DNA of 64,000 nucleotides from Streptomyces sp. 840.1 (GCF_003751445.1 NZ_RJUU01000001.1:2237001-2301000), one strand, 5' to 3'. Positions 26,062 to 40,440 are shown, numbered from the stretch's first letter. Numbers and translations: made by a program. Notes: generated from the letters alone by a model not told the origin.

Positions 26062-27870
26062 GTGGCTGACGTACCTGCCGATCTTGCCGCAGTGTGGCCA
26101 CGAGTGCTGGAGCAACTCCTCGGGGAGGGCCAGCAGGGGATCGAGCCGAAGGACAAGCAGTGGATCGAGCGCTGCCAGCCGCTCGCCCTGGTGGCCGACA
26201 CCGCGCTGCTCGCCGTCCCCAATGAATGGGGCAAGCGCGTCCTGGAGGGCCGGCTAGCTCCGCTCATCAGCGAGACGCTGAGCCGCGAGTGCGGCCGCAC
26301 GATCCGGATCGCGATCACGGTCGACGACTCCGCGGGCGAGCCGCCGAACCCGCCGGCGCCCCCGATGCACCAGTCGCAGCAGCACCAGCCCCAGCAGCAC
26401 CGCTACCAGGGGCCGCAGCACGACGAGCGTCAGCACAACGACTCCTACGACGGCTACGGGCACCGGCCCTCGGACGACGGCATGCCGACCGCCCGGCCCG
26501 CCTACCCCGACTACCAGCAGCAGCGCCCCGAGCCCGGCGCCTGGCCGCGCACCCAGGAGGACCTCTCCTGGCAGCAGCCCCGGCTCGGCGGATACCAGGA
26601 CCGCGACACCTCCGGCGAGCACTGGCGCGAGCCGTACGGCGGCGGCCGCTCCCAGCAGCAGCCCCAGCACGACTACCGCCAGCAGCCTCCCGAGCACCAG
26701 GGCTACGAGTCCCAGCGGCCCGACCGCCACGACATGCAGGAGCCCCAGCACCGGCAGGGCGGCGGAACCGGCCGGCCCGGCGGTGTCCCGGGACCGATGG
26801 GCGCCCAGCCCGCGCCCGCCCCCGGCCCGGGTGAGCCGCACGCACGGCTGAACCCGAAGTACCTCTTCGACACCTTCGTCATCGGGGCGTCGAACCGGTT
26901 CGCGCACGCCGCGGCCGTCGCCGTGGCCGAGGCCCCCGCCAAGGCGTACAACCCGCTCTTCATCTACGGGGAGTCCGGGCTCGGCAAGACCCACCTGCTG
27001 CACGCGATCGGGCACTACGCCCGCAGCCTCTACCCGGGCACCCGGGTGCGGTACGTGAGCTCGGAGGAGTTCACCAACGAGTTCATCAACTCGATCCGTG
27101 ACGGCAAGGGCGACACCTTCCGCAAGCGGTACCGCGATGTCGACATCCTGCTCGTCGACGACATCCAGTTCCTGGCGAGCAAGGAGTCGACGCAGGAGGA
27201 GTTCTTCCACACCTTCAATACGCTCCACAACGCCAACAAGCAGATCGTGCTGTCCTCGGACCGGCCGCCCAAGCAGCTGGTGACCCTGGAGGACCGGCTG
27301 CGGAATCGTTTCGAGTGGGGTCTCACCACCGATGTGCAGCCGCCGGAGCTGGAGACGCGCATCGCGATCCTCCGTAAGAAGGCGGTGCAGGAGCAGCTCA
27401 ACGCTCCGCCGGAGGTGCTGGAGTTCATCGCCTCCCGTATCTCACGCAACATCCGGGAGCTGGAGGGCGCGCTCATCCGGGTCACGGCCTTCGCCAGTCT
27501 CAACCGCCAGCCGGTGGACCTCGGGCTGACCGAGATCGTGCTGAAGGATCTGATCCCGGGTGGCGAGGACGCCGCCCCGGAGATCACGGCGCCGGCCATC
27601 ATGGCGGCGACCGCCGACTACTTCGGCCTGACTGTGGACGACCTCTGCGGATCCTCGCGCAGCCGCGTACTCGTGACTGCGCGCCAGATCGCGATGTATC
27701 TGTGCCGTGAGCTGACGGACCTCTCGCTGCCCAAGATCGGGGCCCAGTTCGGCGGCCGCGACCACACGACCGTGATGCACGCGGACCGGAAGATCCGCGC
27801 GCTGATGGCGGAACGGCGCTCCATCTACAACCAGGTCACCGAACTCACCAACCGCATCAAGAACGGCTGA
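26062..27870 (+). CDS. dnaA: Chromosomal replication initiator DnaA
   Basis: 602 residues from a GTG start ([12 protein letters not shown]). Binds DnaA boxes and opens oriC. Domain I (1-90) is followed by a long Gln/Pro/His-rich domain II (about 95-265), typical of Streptomyces DnaA. The AAA+ domain III has Walker A GESGLGKT (303-310) and Walker [10 protein letters not shown] (about 361-370). Domain IV ends with the DnaA signature [13 protein letters not shown], then [11 protein letters not shown] (about 550-576). An open reading frame extends upstream, but the sequence before the GTG is the promoter with DnaA boxes and has no coding bias. Confidence 0.97.
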   Translation: MADVPADLAAVWPRVLEQLLGEGQQGIEPKDKQWIERCQPLALVADTALLAVPNEWGKRVLEGRLAPLISETLSRECGRTIRIAITVDDSAGEPPNPPAPPMHQSQQHQPQQHRYQGPQHDERQHNDSYDGYGHRPSDDGMPTARPAYPDYQQQRPEPGAWPRTQEDLSWQQPRLGGYQDRDTSGEHWREPYGGGRSQQQPQHDYRQQPPEHQGYESQRPDRHDMQEPQHRQGGGTGRPGGVPGPMGAQPAPAPGPGEPHARLNPKYLFDTFVIGASNRFAHAAAVAVAEAPAKAYNPLFIYGESGLGKTHLLHAIGHYARSLYPGTRVRYVSSEEFTNEFINSIRDGKGDTFRKRYRDVDILLVDDIQFLASKESTQEEFFHTFNTLHNANKQIVLSSDRPPKQLVTLEDRLRNRFEWGLTTDVQPPELETRIAILRKKAVQEQLNAPPEVLEFIASRISRNIRELEGALIRVTAFASLNRQPVDLGLTEIVLKDLIPGGEDAAPEITAPAIMAATADYFGLTVDDLCGSSRSRVLVTARQIAMYLCRELTDLSLPKIGAQFGGRDHTTVMHADRKIRALMAERRSIYNQVTELTNRIKNG

Positions 27871-27907
27871 CGGGCCGCCACCGCGCGCAGAGCGCCACGG
27901 AGTCGCA

Positions 27908-27946
27908 GCGGTTCCGTGGCTCAGCTGCCCAGCGCCACGGAACCGC
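27908..27946 (+). terminator. First hairpin after dnaA
   Basis: GCGGTTCCGTGGC and its exact complement form a 13-bp stem around a 13-base loop. It lies 38 bases after the dnaA stop. A further partial copy of the arm at 27890-27900 allows an alternative fold. Confidence 0.6.
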
Positions 27947-27972
27947 GCAGCCTCGCCTCCGCGAGCACCGAG

Positions 27973-28016
27973 AAGGGTGCTCCGGGACCCGCATCAGGTC
28001 CCGGAGCACCCTTTTT
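27973..28016 (+). terminator. Intrinsic terminator of dnaA with T-run
   Basis: A 17-bp perfect stem (27973-27989 and 27997-28013) with a seven-base loop runs straight into a T-run (CTTTTTC). It insulates oriC from dnaA transcription. Confidence 0.92.
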
Positions 28017-28099
28017 CGTCTCGTCCGGGCAGCTGTGTACGACGTTCGCGGGGCGTGGTCCCCGTCCTCGCTGTTCGAATACCTGCCGCGGACGGGCCG

Positions 28100-28672
28100 T
28101 TCTCCACAGATCTGGGCACAATCTCCCCTCCACAGCCTGGGGATTGAAAAGTTGTCCATACTGCTTCCACAGGTACGGCAGCCGATACTCCATCAGGCCA
28201 GCTCAGAGGCCTGGGGATTTGTGGTCAACAATGATCCACAGCCTGTGGACAAGTTTTTCGTCCACAGGGGCACGTCAACGTTGTCCACCGGCGGCCCACA
28301 GGAGAGACCTTCTTGTCCCCAGCTTCTGCGGGCTTCTCCACACCTCTGTCCACTGTTCGGCAACGCGACACCCGCTTTCACCGCCCCGAGTGAAAGGCGT
28401 CACACCAAGAGGGTCGGTTGGGCTGTGGGGAAGCTGGGTAAAGCTGGGGACAGAGCTGGGGAGAAACCCCCCTGCCCTGTGGGTCGGTTGTGCAGAACTT
28501 TCGGGTGTCCACAGAAACCCCGGGTTTTCCACCGGTGCCACCCACAGGGTCGGTGGACAAAAAACAGGGCCTGACCTGCGGAAACGACGTTATCCACGGT
28601 TTCCACAGGCCCTACTACTACTACTACCTCTAGTTAGCCCGGAATCCGCTTCGAAGTGGGGCCTGTGCACAA
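28100..28672. other. Replication origin oriC with DnaA-box clusters
   Basis: The dnaA-dnaN gap is packed with DnaA-box sequences in both orientations (consensus TTGTCCACA). Perfect: TGTGGACAA 28244-28252. One mismatch: 28100-28108, 28152-28160, 28220-28228, 28258-28266, 28281-28289, 28313-28321, 28334-28342, 28505-28513, 28552-28560 and 28664-28672. Two mismatches include 28232-28240, 28346-28354, 28488-28496, 28525-28533, 28590-28598 and 28599-28607. The density, location and lower G+C match the oriC of Streptomyces, which is known to have about 19 boxes. A CTA run follows the last clustered boxes. Confidence 0.95.
28612..28627 (+). promoter_or_regulatory. Candidate DnaA-trio unwinding element
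   Basis: Five consecutive CTA triplets (CTACTACTACTACTAC) follow two close DnaA boxes (TTATCCACG and GTTTCCACA, 28590-28607) and a short GC cluster (GGCC). This is the order box, GC cluster, trio described for the bacterial basal origin unwinding system, where DnaA grips 3'-GAT-5' repeats. It marks a likely site of first strand opening. Confidence 0.7.
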
Positions 28673-28845
28673 CTCGGCGCCGGAGCTCCGCGAACCGCTT
28701 GTCGCGACTTGACCCCGAGCAGCACCGAGTGTCGGTGCCGTACGTCAGACTGGTCCCCGGCGTCCTCCCCGTCCCATCGGTGGAGCGACCCGACCAGACG
28801 ACGAAGGCCAGCAGGGCGAGCGAGCAACAGCAGGAGGCGGTTCCG

Positions 28846-29976
28846 GTGAAGATCCGGGTGGAGCGCGATGTACTCGCGGAGGCTGTGGCCTGGGTGGCCC
28901 GTAGCCTCCCGGCCCGGCCGCCGGCGCCCGTTCTTGCGGGCCTGCTGCTGAAGGCCGAGGACGGCGCACTCAGCTTCTCCAGCTTCGACTACGAGGTCTC
29001 GGCCCGGGTCTCGGTGGACGCGGAGATCGAGGAGGACGGCACGGTGCTGGTCTCCGGCCGGCTGCTCGCCGACATCTGCCGCGCCCTGCCCAACCGGCCG
29101 GTGGAGATTTCCACAGACGGTGTACGGGCGACGGTGGCCTGCGGCTCCTCGCGGTTCACACTCCACACCCTTCCTGTGGAGGAGTACCCCGCACTGCCGG
29201 AGATGCCGACGGCGACCGGGACGGTCCCCGGCGAGGTCTTCGCCTCGGCCGCCGCCCAGGTGGCCATCGCGGCCGGCCGCGACGACACGCTGCCCGTCCT
29301 CACCGGTGTGCGCATCGAGATCGAGGGCGACACCGTCACCCTGGCCTCCACCGACCGCTACCGCTTCGCGGTCCGCGAGTTCCTCTGGAAGCCGGAGAAC
29401 GCGGACGCATCCGCCGTCGCCCTGGTCCCCGCCAAGACGCTGCTGGACACCGCCAAGGCGCTCACCAGCGGCGACACGGTGACGCTGGCGCTGTCGGGCT
29501 CCGGCGCGGGTGAGGGGCTCATCGGCTTCGAGGGCGCCGGCCGGCGGACGACCACCCGGCTGCTCGAGGGCGACCTGCCGAAGTACCGCACGCTCTTCCC
29601 GACCGAGTTCAACACGGTCGCGGTCATCGAGACCGCCCCGTTCGTCGAGGCCGTCAAGCGCGTCGCGCTGGTGGCCGAGCGGAACACCCCGGTCCGGCTC
29701 AGCTTCGAGCAGGGCGTGCTGATCCTGGAGGCGGGTTCCAGCGACGACGCACAGGCTGTGGAGCGCGTGGACGCGGTCCTGGAGGGCGACGACATCTCGA
29801 TCGCCTTCAACCCGACCTTCCTGCTGGACGGTCTGAGCGCGATCGACTCCCCGGTCGCCCAGCTCTCCTTCACGACGTCCACCAAGCCCGCGCTGCTCAG
29901 CGGCCGCGCGGCCGTGGATGCCGAGGCGGATGACGCGTACAAGTACCTGATCATGCCGGTCCGCCTCTCCGGCTGA
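28846..29976 (+). CDS. dnaN: DNA polymerase III sliding clamp beta subunit
   Basis: 376 residues from a GTG start with AGGAGG eight bases upstream. Ring-shaped processivity clamp. All three clamp domains are present: the N-terminal domain starting KIRVERDVLAEAVAWVAR, the central domain with VLTGVRIEIEGDTVTLASTD, and the C-terminal domain ending YLIMPVRLSG. The frame is open far upstream, but that part is oriC and not coding. It is the first gene of the rightward cluster after the origin. Confidence 0.97.
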   Translation: MKIRVERDVLAEAVAWVARSLPARPPAPVLAGLLLKAEDGALSFSSFDYEVSARVSVDAEIEEDGTVLVSGRLLADICRALPNRPVEISTDGVRATVACGSSRFTLHTLPVEEYPALPEMPTATGTVPGEVFASAAAQVAIAAGRDDTLPVLTGVRIEIEGDTVTLASTDRYRFAVREFLWKPENADASAVALVPAKTLLDTAKALTSGDTVTLALSGSGAGEGLIGFEGAGRRTTTRLLEGDLPKYRTLFPTEFNTVAVIETAPFVEAVKRVALVAERNTPVRLSFEQGVLILEAGSSDDAQAVERVDAVLEGDDISIAFNPTFLLDGLSAIDSPVAQLSFTTSTKPALLSGRAAVDAEADDAYKYLIMPVRLSG

Positions 29977-30006
29977 TCCGGCCACCGGTCCTGTCACGGC
30001 AGGCCA

Positions 30007-30040
30007 CGACGGGCACGCTCAGCGCCGAGCATGCCCGTCG
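30007..30040 (+). terminator. Hairpin terminator after dnaN
   Basis: A stem of about 14 bp (CGACGGGCACGCTC with GAGCATGCCCGTCG, one wobble pair) and the loop AGCGCC, 30 bases past the dnaN stop. Confidence 0.65.
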
Positions 30041-30107
30041 CCCTGTCCCCGGCCGGGCGTAGGCTCGGTCCTGGGTACGAATCGGCACAACGCTTAAGGA
30101 ATCTCTG

Positions 30108-30986
30108 ATGGAGATCGGTCTCGTCGGCCTCGGCAAGATGGGCGGCAACATGCGCGAGCGCATCCGCCGCGCAGGCCACACCGTCATCGGTTACGACCGC
30201 AACCCGGACGTCGCCGATGTCCACAGCCTCGAAGAGCTTGTGGGCAAGCTGAAGGGCCCCCGGGTCGTATGGGTGATGGTCCCGGCCGGCGCCGCGACCC
30301 AGTCCACGATCGACGAGCTGGCCGAGCTCCTTTCGGCCGGTGACGTCGTCGTGGACGGCGGGAACTCCCGCTGGACCGACGACGAGAAGCACGCTGTCGA
30401 GCTCGGCATCAAGGGCATCGGCTTCGTCGACTGCGGCGTCTCCGGCGGTGTCTGGGGCCTGGAGAACGGCTACGCGCTGATGTACGGCGGCGACGCCGAC
30501 AACGTCGCGAAGGTCCAGCCGGTCTTCGACGCGCTGAAGCCCGAGGGCGACTTCGGTTCCGTCCACGCGGGCAAGGTCGGTGCCGGCCACTTCGCGAAGA
30601 TGGTCCACAACGGCATCGAGTACGCCATGATGCAGGCCTACGCCGAGGGCTGGGAGCTCCTGGAGAAGGTCGACTCCGTCACCGACGTGCGCGAGGTCTT
30701 CCGCTCCTGGCAGGAGGGCACGGTCATCCGTTCCTGGCTGCTCGACCTGGCGGTCAACGCGCTGGACGACGACGAGCACCTGGACCAGCTCCGCGGCTTC
30801 GCCGCCGACTCCGGCGAGGGCCGGTGGACGGTCGAGGCCGCCATCGACAACGCCGTCCCGCTGCCCGCGATCACCGCGTCGCTCTTCGCCCGCTTCGCCT
30901 CGCGCCAGGACGACTCCCCGCAGATGAAGATGATCGCCGCGCTGCGCAACCAGTTCGGCGGCCACGCGGTCGAGAACAAGAAGTAG
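30108..30986 (+). CDS. gnd: 6-phosphogluconate dehydrogenase, decarboxylating, short type
   Basis: 292 residues from an ATG with AAGGA upstream. Oxidises 6-phosphogluconate to ribulose 5-phosphate in the pentose phosphate pathway. Rossmann motif [12 protein letters not shown] (4-15), then VDGGNSRW and [13 protein letters not shown], and the lysine-containing [15 protein letters not shown]. It is the short form of about 300 residues, usually NAD-linked, not the 470-residue NADP enzyme; cofactor preference is inferred. Its place between dnaN and recF is conserved in Streptomyces. Confidence 0.93.
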   Translation: MEIGLVGLGKMGGNMRERIRRAGHTVIGYDRNPDVADVHSLEELVGKLKGPRVVWVMVPAGAATQSTIDELAELLSAGDVVVDGGNSRWTDDEKHAVELGIKGIGFVDCGVSGGVWGLENGYALMYGGDADNVAKVQPVFDALKPEGDFGSVHAGKVGAGHFAKMVHNGIEYAMMQAYAEGWELLEKVDSVTDVREVFRSWQEGTVIRSWLLDLAVNALDDDEHLDQLRGFAADSGEGRWTVEAAIDNAVPLPAITASLFARFASRQDDSPQMKMIAALRNQFGGHAVENKK

Positions 30987-31077
30987 CAGCGACGAGGTGC
31001 GGGCCGGGAGCCCGCCCGCACCACGGAGCACACAGCAGAAAGCACGGAGCAGGAAGCCGGGAAGGTCGGCGTACACC

Positions 31078-32226
31078 ATGCATGTCACGCATCTGTCGCT
31101 GGCCGACTTCCGCTCGTACGCCCGGGTCGAGGTGCCGCTCGACCCGGGCGTCACCGCTTTCGTGGGGGCCAACGGCCAGGGCAAGACGAATCTGGTCGAG
31201 GCCGTCGGCTACCTCGCGACGCTCGGCAGCCACCGGGTCTCCTCGGACGCGCCGCTGGTACGCATGGGCGCGGAGCGGGCCGTCATCCGGGCTGCCGTCA
31301 CCCAGGGCGAACGTTCGCAGCTGGTCGAGCTCGAACTGAACCCGGGCAGGGCCAATCGTGCCCGCATCAATAGATCGTCGCAGGTCAGACCCCGTGACGT
31401 GCTCGGCATCGTACGGACGGTGCTGTTCGCTCCGGAGGATCTGGCGCTGGTGAAGGGCGATCCGGGTGAGCGCCGCCGCTTCCTCGACGAACTGGTCACG
31501 GCACGCTCGCCGCGGATGGCCGGGGTCCGGTCGGACTACGAGCGGGTGCTGAAGCAGCGCAACACGCTCCTGAAGTCGGCGGCGATGGCGCGCAGGCACG
31601 GCGGCCGTTCGATGGACCTGTCGACGCTCGACGTGTGGGACCAGCACCTGGGCCGGGTGGGCGCCGAGCTGCTGGCGCAGCGGCTGGACCTGATCGCGAC
31701 CATGCAGCCTCTGACGGACAAGGCCTACGCGGACGTGGCGCCCGGCGGCGGCCCGGTGACGCTGGAGTACCGCAGCTCGGTGGGCGCCGAGGTGGGCGCG
31801 GCCGCGGGCGCCGACCCCGCCCGGACCCGGGAGGAGCTGTACGGGCAGCTCATCGCGGCCCTGGCCGAGGTGCGCAAGCAGGAGATCGAGCGGGGCGTGA
31901 CGCTGGTCGGCCCGCACCGCGACGACCTGGTGCTCGGGCTGCGCGGCATGCCGGCCAAGGGGTACGCGAGCCACGGGGAGTCGTGGTCGTACGCGCTGGC
32001 CCTGCGGCTGGCCTCGTACGACCTGCTGCGCAGCGAGGGCAACGAGCCCGTGCTGGTGCTGGACGACGTCTTCGCCGAGCTGGACGCGCGACGCCGTGAG
32101 CGGCTGGCCGAGCTGGTGGCCCCGGGCGAGCAGGTGCTGGTGACGGCCGCGGTGGACGACGACGTGCCGGGGGTGCTCGCGGGTACCAGGTACGCGGTGT
32201 CGGCGGGCGAGGTCGAGCGGCTGTGA
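31078..32226 (+). CDS. recF: DNA replication and repair protein RecF
   Basis: 382 residues. ATPase that helps load RecA at gaps. Walker A GANGQGKT (30-37), signature motif [16 protein letters not shown] and Walker [13 protein letters not shown] are all present. The ATG ([11 protein letters not shown]) begins the first conserved strand; GGGAAGG lies upstream, at a rather long spacing. Its stop overlaps the next gene's start by four bases (GTGA). Confidence 0.96.
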   Translation: MHVTHLSLADFRSYARVEVPLDPGVTAFVGANGQGKTNLVEAVGYLATLGSHRVSSDAPLVRMGAERAVIRAAVTQGERSQLVELELNPGRANRARINRSSQVRPRDVLGIVRTVLFAPEDLALVKGDPGERRRFLDELVTARSPRMAGVRSDYERVLKQRNTLLKSAAMARRHGGRSMDLSTLDVWDQHLGRVGAELLAQRLDLIATMQPLTDKAYADVAPGGGPVTLEYRSSVGAEVGAAAGADPARTREELYGQLIAALAEVRKQEIERGVTLVGPHRDDLVLGLRGMPAKGYASHGESWSYALALRLASYDLLRSEGNEPVLVLDDVFAELDARRRERLAELVAPGEQVLVTAAVDDDVPGVLAGTRYAVSAGEVERL

Positions 32227-32816
32227 GCGGCGCTGCGGAGAGCCCGGAGCCGCTTCCGGACGGCCCGGAGACACCGCGGGAGCCGTCGTCCGGGGCGGCG
32301 AAGCAGCCGGAGCCCTCAGGGGTGGACCTGGCGCGGGTGGCCCTGCGGGCGGCGAAGGAGCAGGCGCGGGCCCGCGGTGCGGCGGCGCAGCAGAAGAAGC
32401 AGGCCCGGCGGGGCGGCGGCCTGCGGTCCGGGGCGCGGGCGGACGGCCGTGATCCGCTGCCGCTGGGGGCGGCGATCAACCGGCTGATCACCGAACGCGG
32501 CTGGGAGGCGCCTGCGGCGGTGGGCGGTGTGATGGGCCGCTGGCCGCAGATCGTAGGTGATGATCTGGCCAATCATTGTGTGCCGTTGCGTTACGACGAG
32601 GATCCCGACGAGCGCGTACTGACGGTGCAGTGCGACTCGACGGCGTGGGCGACCCAGCTGCGGCTGCTGGCGCCTCAGCTGGTGGCCCGGCTGAACGCGG
32701 ATCTGGGACACGGCACCGTACGGATGATCAAGGTCCTCGGGCCGGGAGGACCGCAGCGCAGGTTCGGCCCGCTGCGTGCGCCGGGCAGCAAGGGCCCCGG
32801 CGACACCTACGGCTGA
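32223..32816 (+). CDS. DUF721 protein, DciA-like helicase loader candidate
   Basis: 197 residues from a GTG overlapping the recF stop. An acidic, proline-rich start and a basic segment ([20 protein letters not shown]) lead to the DUF721 core (about 85-175) with [20 protein letters not shown] and [19 protein letters not shown]721 is the defining domain of DciA, the ancestral factor that assists loading of the DnaB helicase. Its place between recF and gyrB is conserved in actinobacteria. The role as helicase loader is known for the family and inferred for this gene. Confidence 0.85.
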   Translation: MSGAAESPEPLPDGPETPREPSSGAAKQPEPSGVDLARVALRAAKEQARARGAAAQQKKQARRGGGLRSGARADGRDPLPLGAAINRLITERGWEAPAAVGGVMGRWPQIVGDDLANHCVPLRYDEDPDERVLTVQCDSTAWATQLRLLAPQLVARLNADLGHGTVRMIKVLGPGGPQRRFGPLRAPGSKGPGDTYG

Positions 32817-35297
<2,481 letters not shown>

Positions 35298-35313
35298 GTC
35301 GGCCGTACAAGGA

Positions 35314-35473
35314 GGAGGGTCCGGCGATTGGGAGGCGGCGTCACGGGTCTGGGCACGCACATCTGCGGCGTTGTCGTCAATCACCATGGCTCCGCCATGG
35401 CTCAATCCTCCGCCTTGCAGCTGCACGCACCCAGACCCGCTCCTTCACCCACCTCCCAATCGCCGGACCCTCC
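35314..35473. repeat. 160-bp inverted-repeat element between gyrB and gyrA
   Basis: Two 22-bp perfect terminal inverted repeats (35314-35335 and 35452-35473; each arm contains GGTCCGGCGATTGGGAGG or its complement). Inside, CGGGTCTGGG (35344-35353) pairs with CCCAGACCCG (35430-35439). The centre has CCATGGC-TCC-GCCATGG (35384-35400). The element fills most of the 213-base gap. It has no coding capacity and looks like a MITE or a large structured RNA hairpin. No clear target-site duplication was seen. Confidence 0.8.
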
Positions 35474-35510
35474 AAGCCGCAGCCGCAGCGCGAAAGGACT
35501 TTGACCAGCA

Positions 35511-38162
<2,652 letters not shown>

Positions 38163-38165
38163 AGC

Positions 38166-38852
38166 GTGAGTGGAGCCACGGGCGCCGGTTCGGCCGCTTC
38201 CGGAGCCGGCGCGAACGGTGCCCGTGGCCCTGCCACGGACTCCCAAGGGGGCACTGTGACGGATACCCGGGGTCCTCAACCCCAGTACGAGGGCTACGCG
38301 GCCGGGCCGCTGCCCGGTGAGCGCGAGCCCGCACCGGGCCAGGCGGGGCCGTACCACCCGCCGCAGGCCTACCCCTCGCCTCCGGGCGGGACCCACGGCG
38401 GCCGCCCCCAGGGGGGCCAGCAGGGCGTGGGCGCGGCTCAGGCGTCCCGCAAGCCGCGGACGGGGGCGCGGACCACTCCGCGTACCCGCAAGGCGCGCCT
38501 GCGGGTGGCCAAGGCCGATCCGTGGTCGGTGATGAAGGTCAGCTTCCTGCTGTCCATCGCGCTCGGCATCTGCACCGTGGTCGCGTCGGCGGTCCTGTGG
38601 ATGGTGATGGACGCGATGGGCGTCTTCTCCACCGTGGGCGGCACGATCAGCGAGGCGACGGGTTCCAACGAGGGCAGCGGCTTCGACCTGCAGTCGTTCC
38701 TGTCGCTGCCGAGGGTCCTCATCTTCACCTCGGTCATCGCCGTGATCGATGTGGTGCTGGCGACCGCGCTGGCGACGCTGGGGGCCTTCATCTACAACTT
38801 GTCGGCCGGCTTCGTGGGCGGTGTCGAGCTCACGCTGGCCGAGGACGAGTAG
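38166..38852 (+). CDS. DUF3566 membrane protein
   Basis: 228 residues from a GTG three bases after gyrA. A Gly/Pro/Gln-rich cytoplasmic N terminus (1-100) is followed by the DUF3566 domain with two membrane segments (VSFLLSIALGICTVVASAVL and VLIFTSVIAVIDVVLATALA) flanking a short outside loop. The gene after gyrA is conserved in actinobacteria (the M. tuberculosis Rv0007 position). Function unknown. Confidence 0.87.
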   Translation: MSGATGAGSAASGAGANGARGPATDSQGGTVTDTRGPQPQYEGYAAGPLPGEREPAPGQAGPYHPPQAYPSPPGGTHGGRPQGGQQGVGAAQASRKPRTGARTTPRTRKARLRVAKADPWSVMKVSFLLSIALGICTVVASAVLWMVMDAMGVFSTVGGTISEATGSNEGSGFDLQSFLSLPRVLIFTSVIAVIDVVLATALATLGAFIYNLSAGFVGGVELTLAEDE

Positions 38853-38869
38853 CGGCTCATCTATCGATT

Positions 38870-38898
38870 TTGGGACTGGCCCCGACGTGCGCTAATCT
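38870..38898 (+). promoter_or_regulatory. tRNA-Ile promoter
   Basis: TTGGGA (38870-38875), a 17-base spacer and TAATCT (38893-38898), about 31 bases before the tRNA. It is a close fit to housekeeping sigma promoters. Confidence 0.7.
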
Positions 38899-38929
38899 TC
38901 TTCACGTCAGCGCGACACAAAAGCGCGGC

Positions 38930-39003
38930 GGGGCTATAGCTCAGTTGGTTAGAGCGCATCCCTGATAAGGATGAGGCCACAGGTTCAAATCCTGTTAGCC
39001 CCA
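38930..39003 (+). tRNA. tRNA-Ile (anticodon GAT)
   Basis: 74 bases. Acceptor stem GGGGCTA pairs with TAGCCCC, with discriminator A. D-arm TAGCTCAGTTGGTTAGAGC, anticodon loop CTGATAA (anticodon GAT at 38964-38966) and T-loop GGTTCAAATCC are normal. The CCA end is not encoded. Confidence 0.97.
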
Positions 39004-39012
39004 CAGTGACAA

Positions 39013-39052
39013 CAGAAGGCCCGGTCCCTCTTCGGAGAGACCGGGCCTTCTG
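39013..39052 (+). terminator. Terminator after tRNA-Ile
   Basis: A 14-bp perfect stem (CAGAAGGCCCGGTC and complement) begins ten bases after the tRNA, with a loop containing CTCTTCGGAG. Confidence 0.85.
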
Positions 39053-39413
39053 CGTGGGCGGAGCCTGGTGGGGGTGAGTGGAGCTCGGCGGGATCCGGTG
39101 GGCTCCGGCTGTTGCGGCGGGGGCCGTCGGAGCTGTCGGGGCCGTCGGCGTCTTCGGGGCTGCGGGGCTGCGGGGGGCCATGAGGCCCGGGGGCGTTCCC
39201 GTTGCACCGTCAGGGGATGTGTGTGCCGCGCACGTCCGGGCGGCGCTCGACACAGGCGGGACGGCTGTGGCGGGGTCGGCTGGGGTGGCGGGTCGGGCCG
39301 TTGGGGGCGGCGGGCGTGGCGCGCGTGACGGTCCTGGGGGCGTGACGGTCCTGGCAGGCGTCACGGTCCTGTCGGGTGTGACGGGGCGAGTGGGGTGCGC
39401 GGGAGCACGGGAA
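39053..39413. other. Low-complexity G-rich region without clear gene
   Basis: About 360 bases are rich in GGGG runs and short direct repeats, for example GTCGGGGCCGTCGG and three copies of a GACGGTCCTG-type unit (39326-39372). An open frame of 117 codons on the plus strand and a longer one on the minus strand exist, but both are Ala/Gly/Val or Pro/Thr repeats with no recognisable domain. I do not call a gene. Confidence 0.5.
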
Positions 39414-39446
39414 AGCCCCCGTCCGGTGTGAACCGGCCCGGGGGCT
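39414..39446 (-). terminator. Terminator of the DUF6344 gene
   Basis: AGCCCCCG and CGGGGGCT form the outer stem and CCGGT-gtga-ACCGG the inner one, 24 bases past the minus-strand stop. Confidence 0.75.
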
Positions 39447-39470
39447 CTGGGTGTGTCAGGTGCGCCGCTC

Positions 39471-39851
39471 TCAGGGGGGCAGCAGGGACGCGTCCCCCGC
39501 CGGGGCTCCATGCGAGGCGCGGGCGGTGCTGGTGGTGTTCACGGTGTCCGTGTTGTCCGTGGTGTCGGAGGACAGGTGGCGCGTGGAGGGTGAGGAGCCG
39601 TGCGCCTCGGCGCGGATGCGCTGCTTCATCGTGGGCGGCAGCGACCGGTCACGCGGAAGGGCCCATCGCACCGACGGGGTGTTCGCGGTTGCCGCGGTCG
39701 TACCCGTGTGCTCGTGGGTCGTGGCCGCCGGCTCCGTGACCGTGGCTTCCGTGGCCGAGGCGGTGGAGCCCGCGAGGCCCAGTGCCGCGAGAAGTGCGAA
39801 GAACGCGGTGACGAAGGCGGTCCAGATGTTCTTGGCCCGGTAGGTGCTCAT
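39471..39851 (-). CDS. DUF6344-type secreted or membrane-anchored small protein
   Basis: 126 residues from an ATG with GAGGGG upstream. The N terminus (KNIWTAFVTAFFALLAALGL, then AGSTASA) is a signal peptide or anchor. The rest is a Thr/Ser/His/Ala-rich disordered region with no cysteine. It matches the small Streptomyces DUF6344 proteins near the gyrA-tRNA-Ile region, from memory. Function unknown. Confidence 0.65.
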   Translation of the reverse strand: MSTYRAKNIWTAFVTAFFALLAALGLAGSTASATEATVTEPAATTHEHTGTTAATANTPSVRWALPRDRSLPPTMKQRIRAEAHGSSPSTRHLSSDTTDNTDTVNTTSTARASHGAPAGDASLLPP

Positions 39852-40195
39852 GGCCCCTCACTCACTTTCAGGTGGTCCGTTTTGCTTACCTTCCTGATGA
39901 TGTGGATCCGGGGCGCGATTTCACGGACCGACGCAGCCGATGTGCCGATGTTCAGATGAACACCACTCGTATGGTGCAACCGGCCCCGATCGGCCGGGGC
40001 GGGGCCCTCCACGGGCGTCGGTGACGGTGTGGTGGTAGTGCGGTGACAGGGCGTCGGCAGGGCTGACCCGATCCTCCGACGATCGCTTTTCCGCAGGCCC
40101 CAGTTGGGTTGCGGGGAGGTCACCGGTCGATATCGGCCGGTGTGTATAGTCGGGCGGCAGAAGTCCCCTACGCCAACGAAAGACGAGGTCGCGCG
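39852..40195. other. Divergent intergenic region before the DLW-39 gene
   Basis: These 344 bases carry the leftward DUF6344 promoter and the rightward DLW-39 promoter. TATAGT at 40145-40150 is a good -10 for the latter, without a clear -35. A GC-rich imperfect inverted repeat lies around 39981-40010. No further gene is seen. Confidence 0.5.
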
Positions 40196-40330
40196 GTGAA
40201 GAAGCTTCTCCTGGTCGCACTGGCCGCCATCGGCGGGCTCCTCGTGTACCGCCAGATCCAGGCGGATCGCGCCGAGCAGGATCTGTGGACGGAGGCGACT
40301 GACTCCGTGCCCGCAGGTTCGGGTGTGTGA
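40196..40330 (+). CDS. DLW-39 family small membrane protein
   Basis: 44 residues from a GTG with GAGG seven bases upstream. One membrane helix (KKLLLVALAAIGGLLVYRQ) is followed by the polar AEQDLWTEATD, the DLW signature of this actinobacterial family. It is too short to have enzymatic function. A hairpin terminator follows. Confidence 0.85.
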   Translation: MKKLLLVALAAIGGLLVYRQIQADRAEQDLWTEATDSVPAGSGV

Positions 40331-40350
40331 GACAGAACAGCCTGTTTGCG

Positions 40351-40378
40351 AGCCCCGGTCGCCTGAGCGGCCGGGGCT
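40351..40378 (+). terminator. Terminator after the DLW-39 gene
   Basis: AGCCCCGG and CCGGGGCT form an 8-bp stem around a 12-base loop, 20 bases past the stop. Confidence 0.65.
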
Positions 40379-40411
40379 TCGTGCTGTTGCGGGACCGTGA
40401 CACCTGTGCCC

Positions 40412-40440
40412 TTGAGTTCACCTACGCAAATCAATAGGTT
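40412..40440 (+). promoter_or_regulatory. Promoter of the vWA operon
   Basis: TTGAGT (40412-40417), a 17-base spacer and TAGGTT (40435-40440), in an A+T-rich patch 43 bases before the vWA start codon. Confidence 0.6.

Noticed and set aside
28016..28845. The open frame upstream of dnaN through oriC.
   Set aside because: It runs through DnaA boxes and a terminator; coding bias begins at the dnaN GTG.
29110..29770. DnaA-box-like words inside dnaN.
   Set aside because: Scattered single matches with several mismatches, not clustered as in oriC.
39078..39431. A 117-codon plus-strand frame.
   Set aside because: Low-complexity Ala/Gly/Val sequence, no good ribosome site and no known domain.
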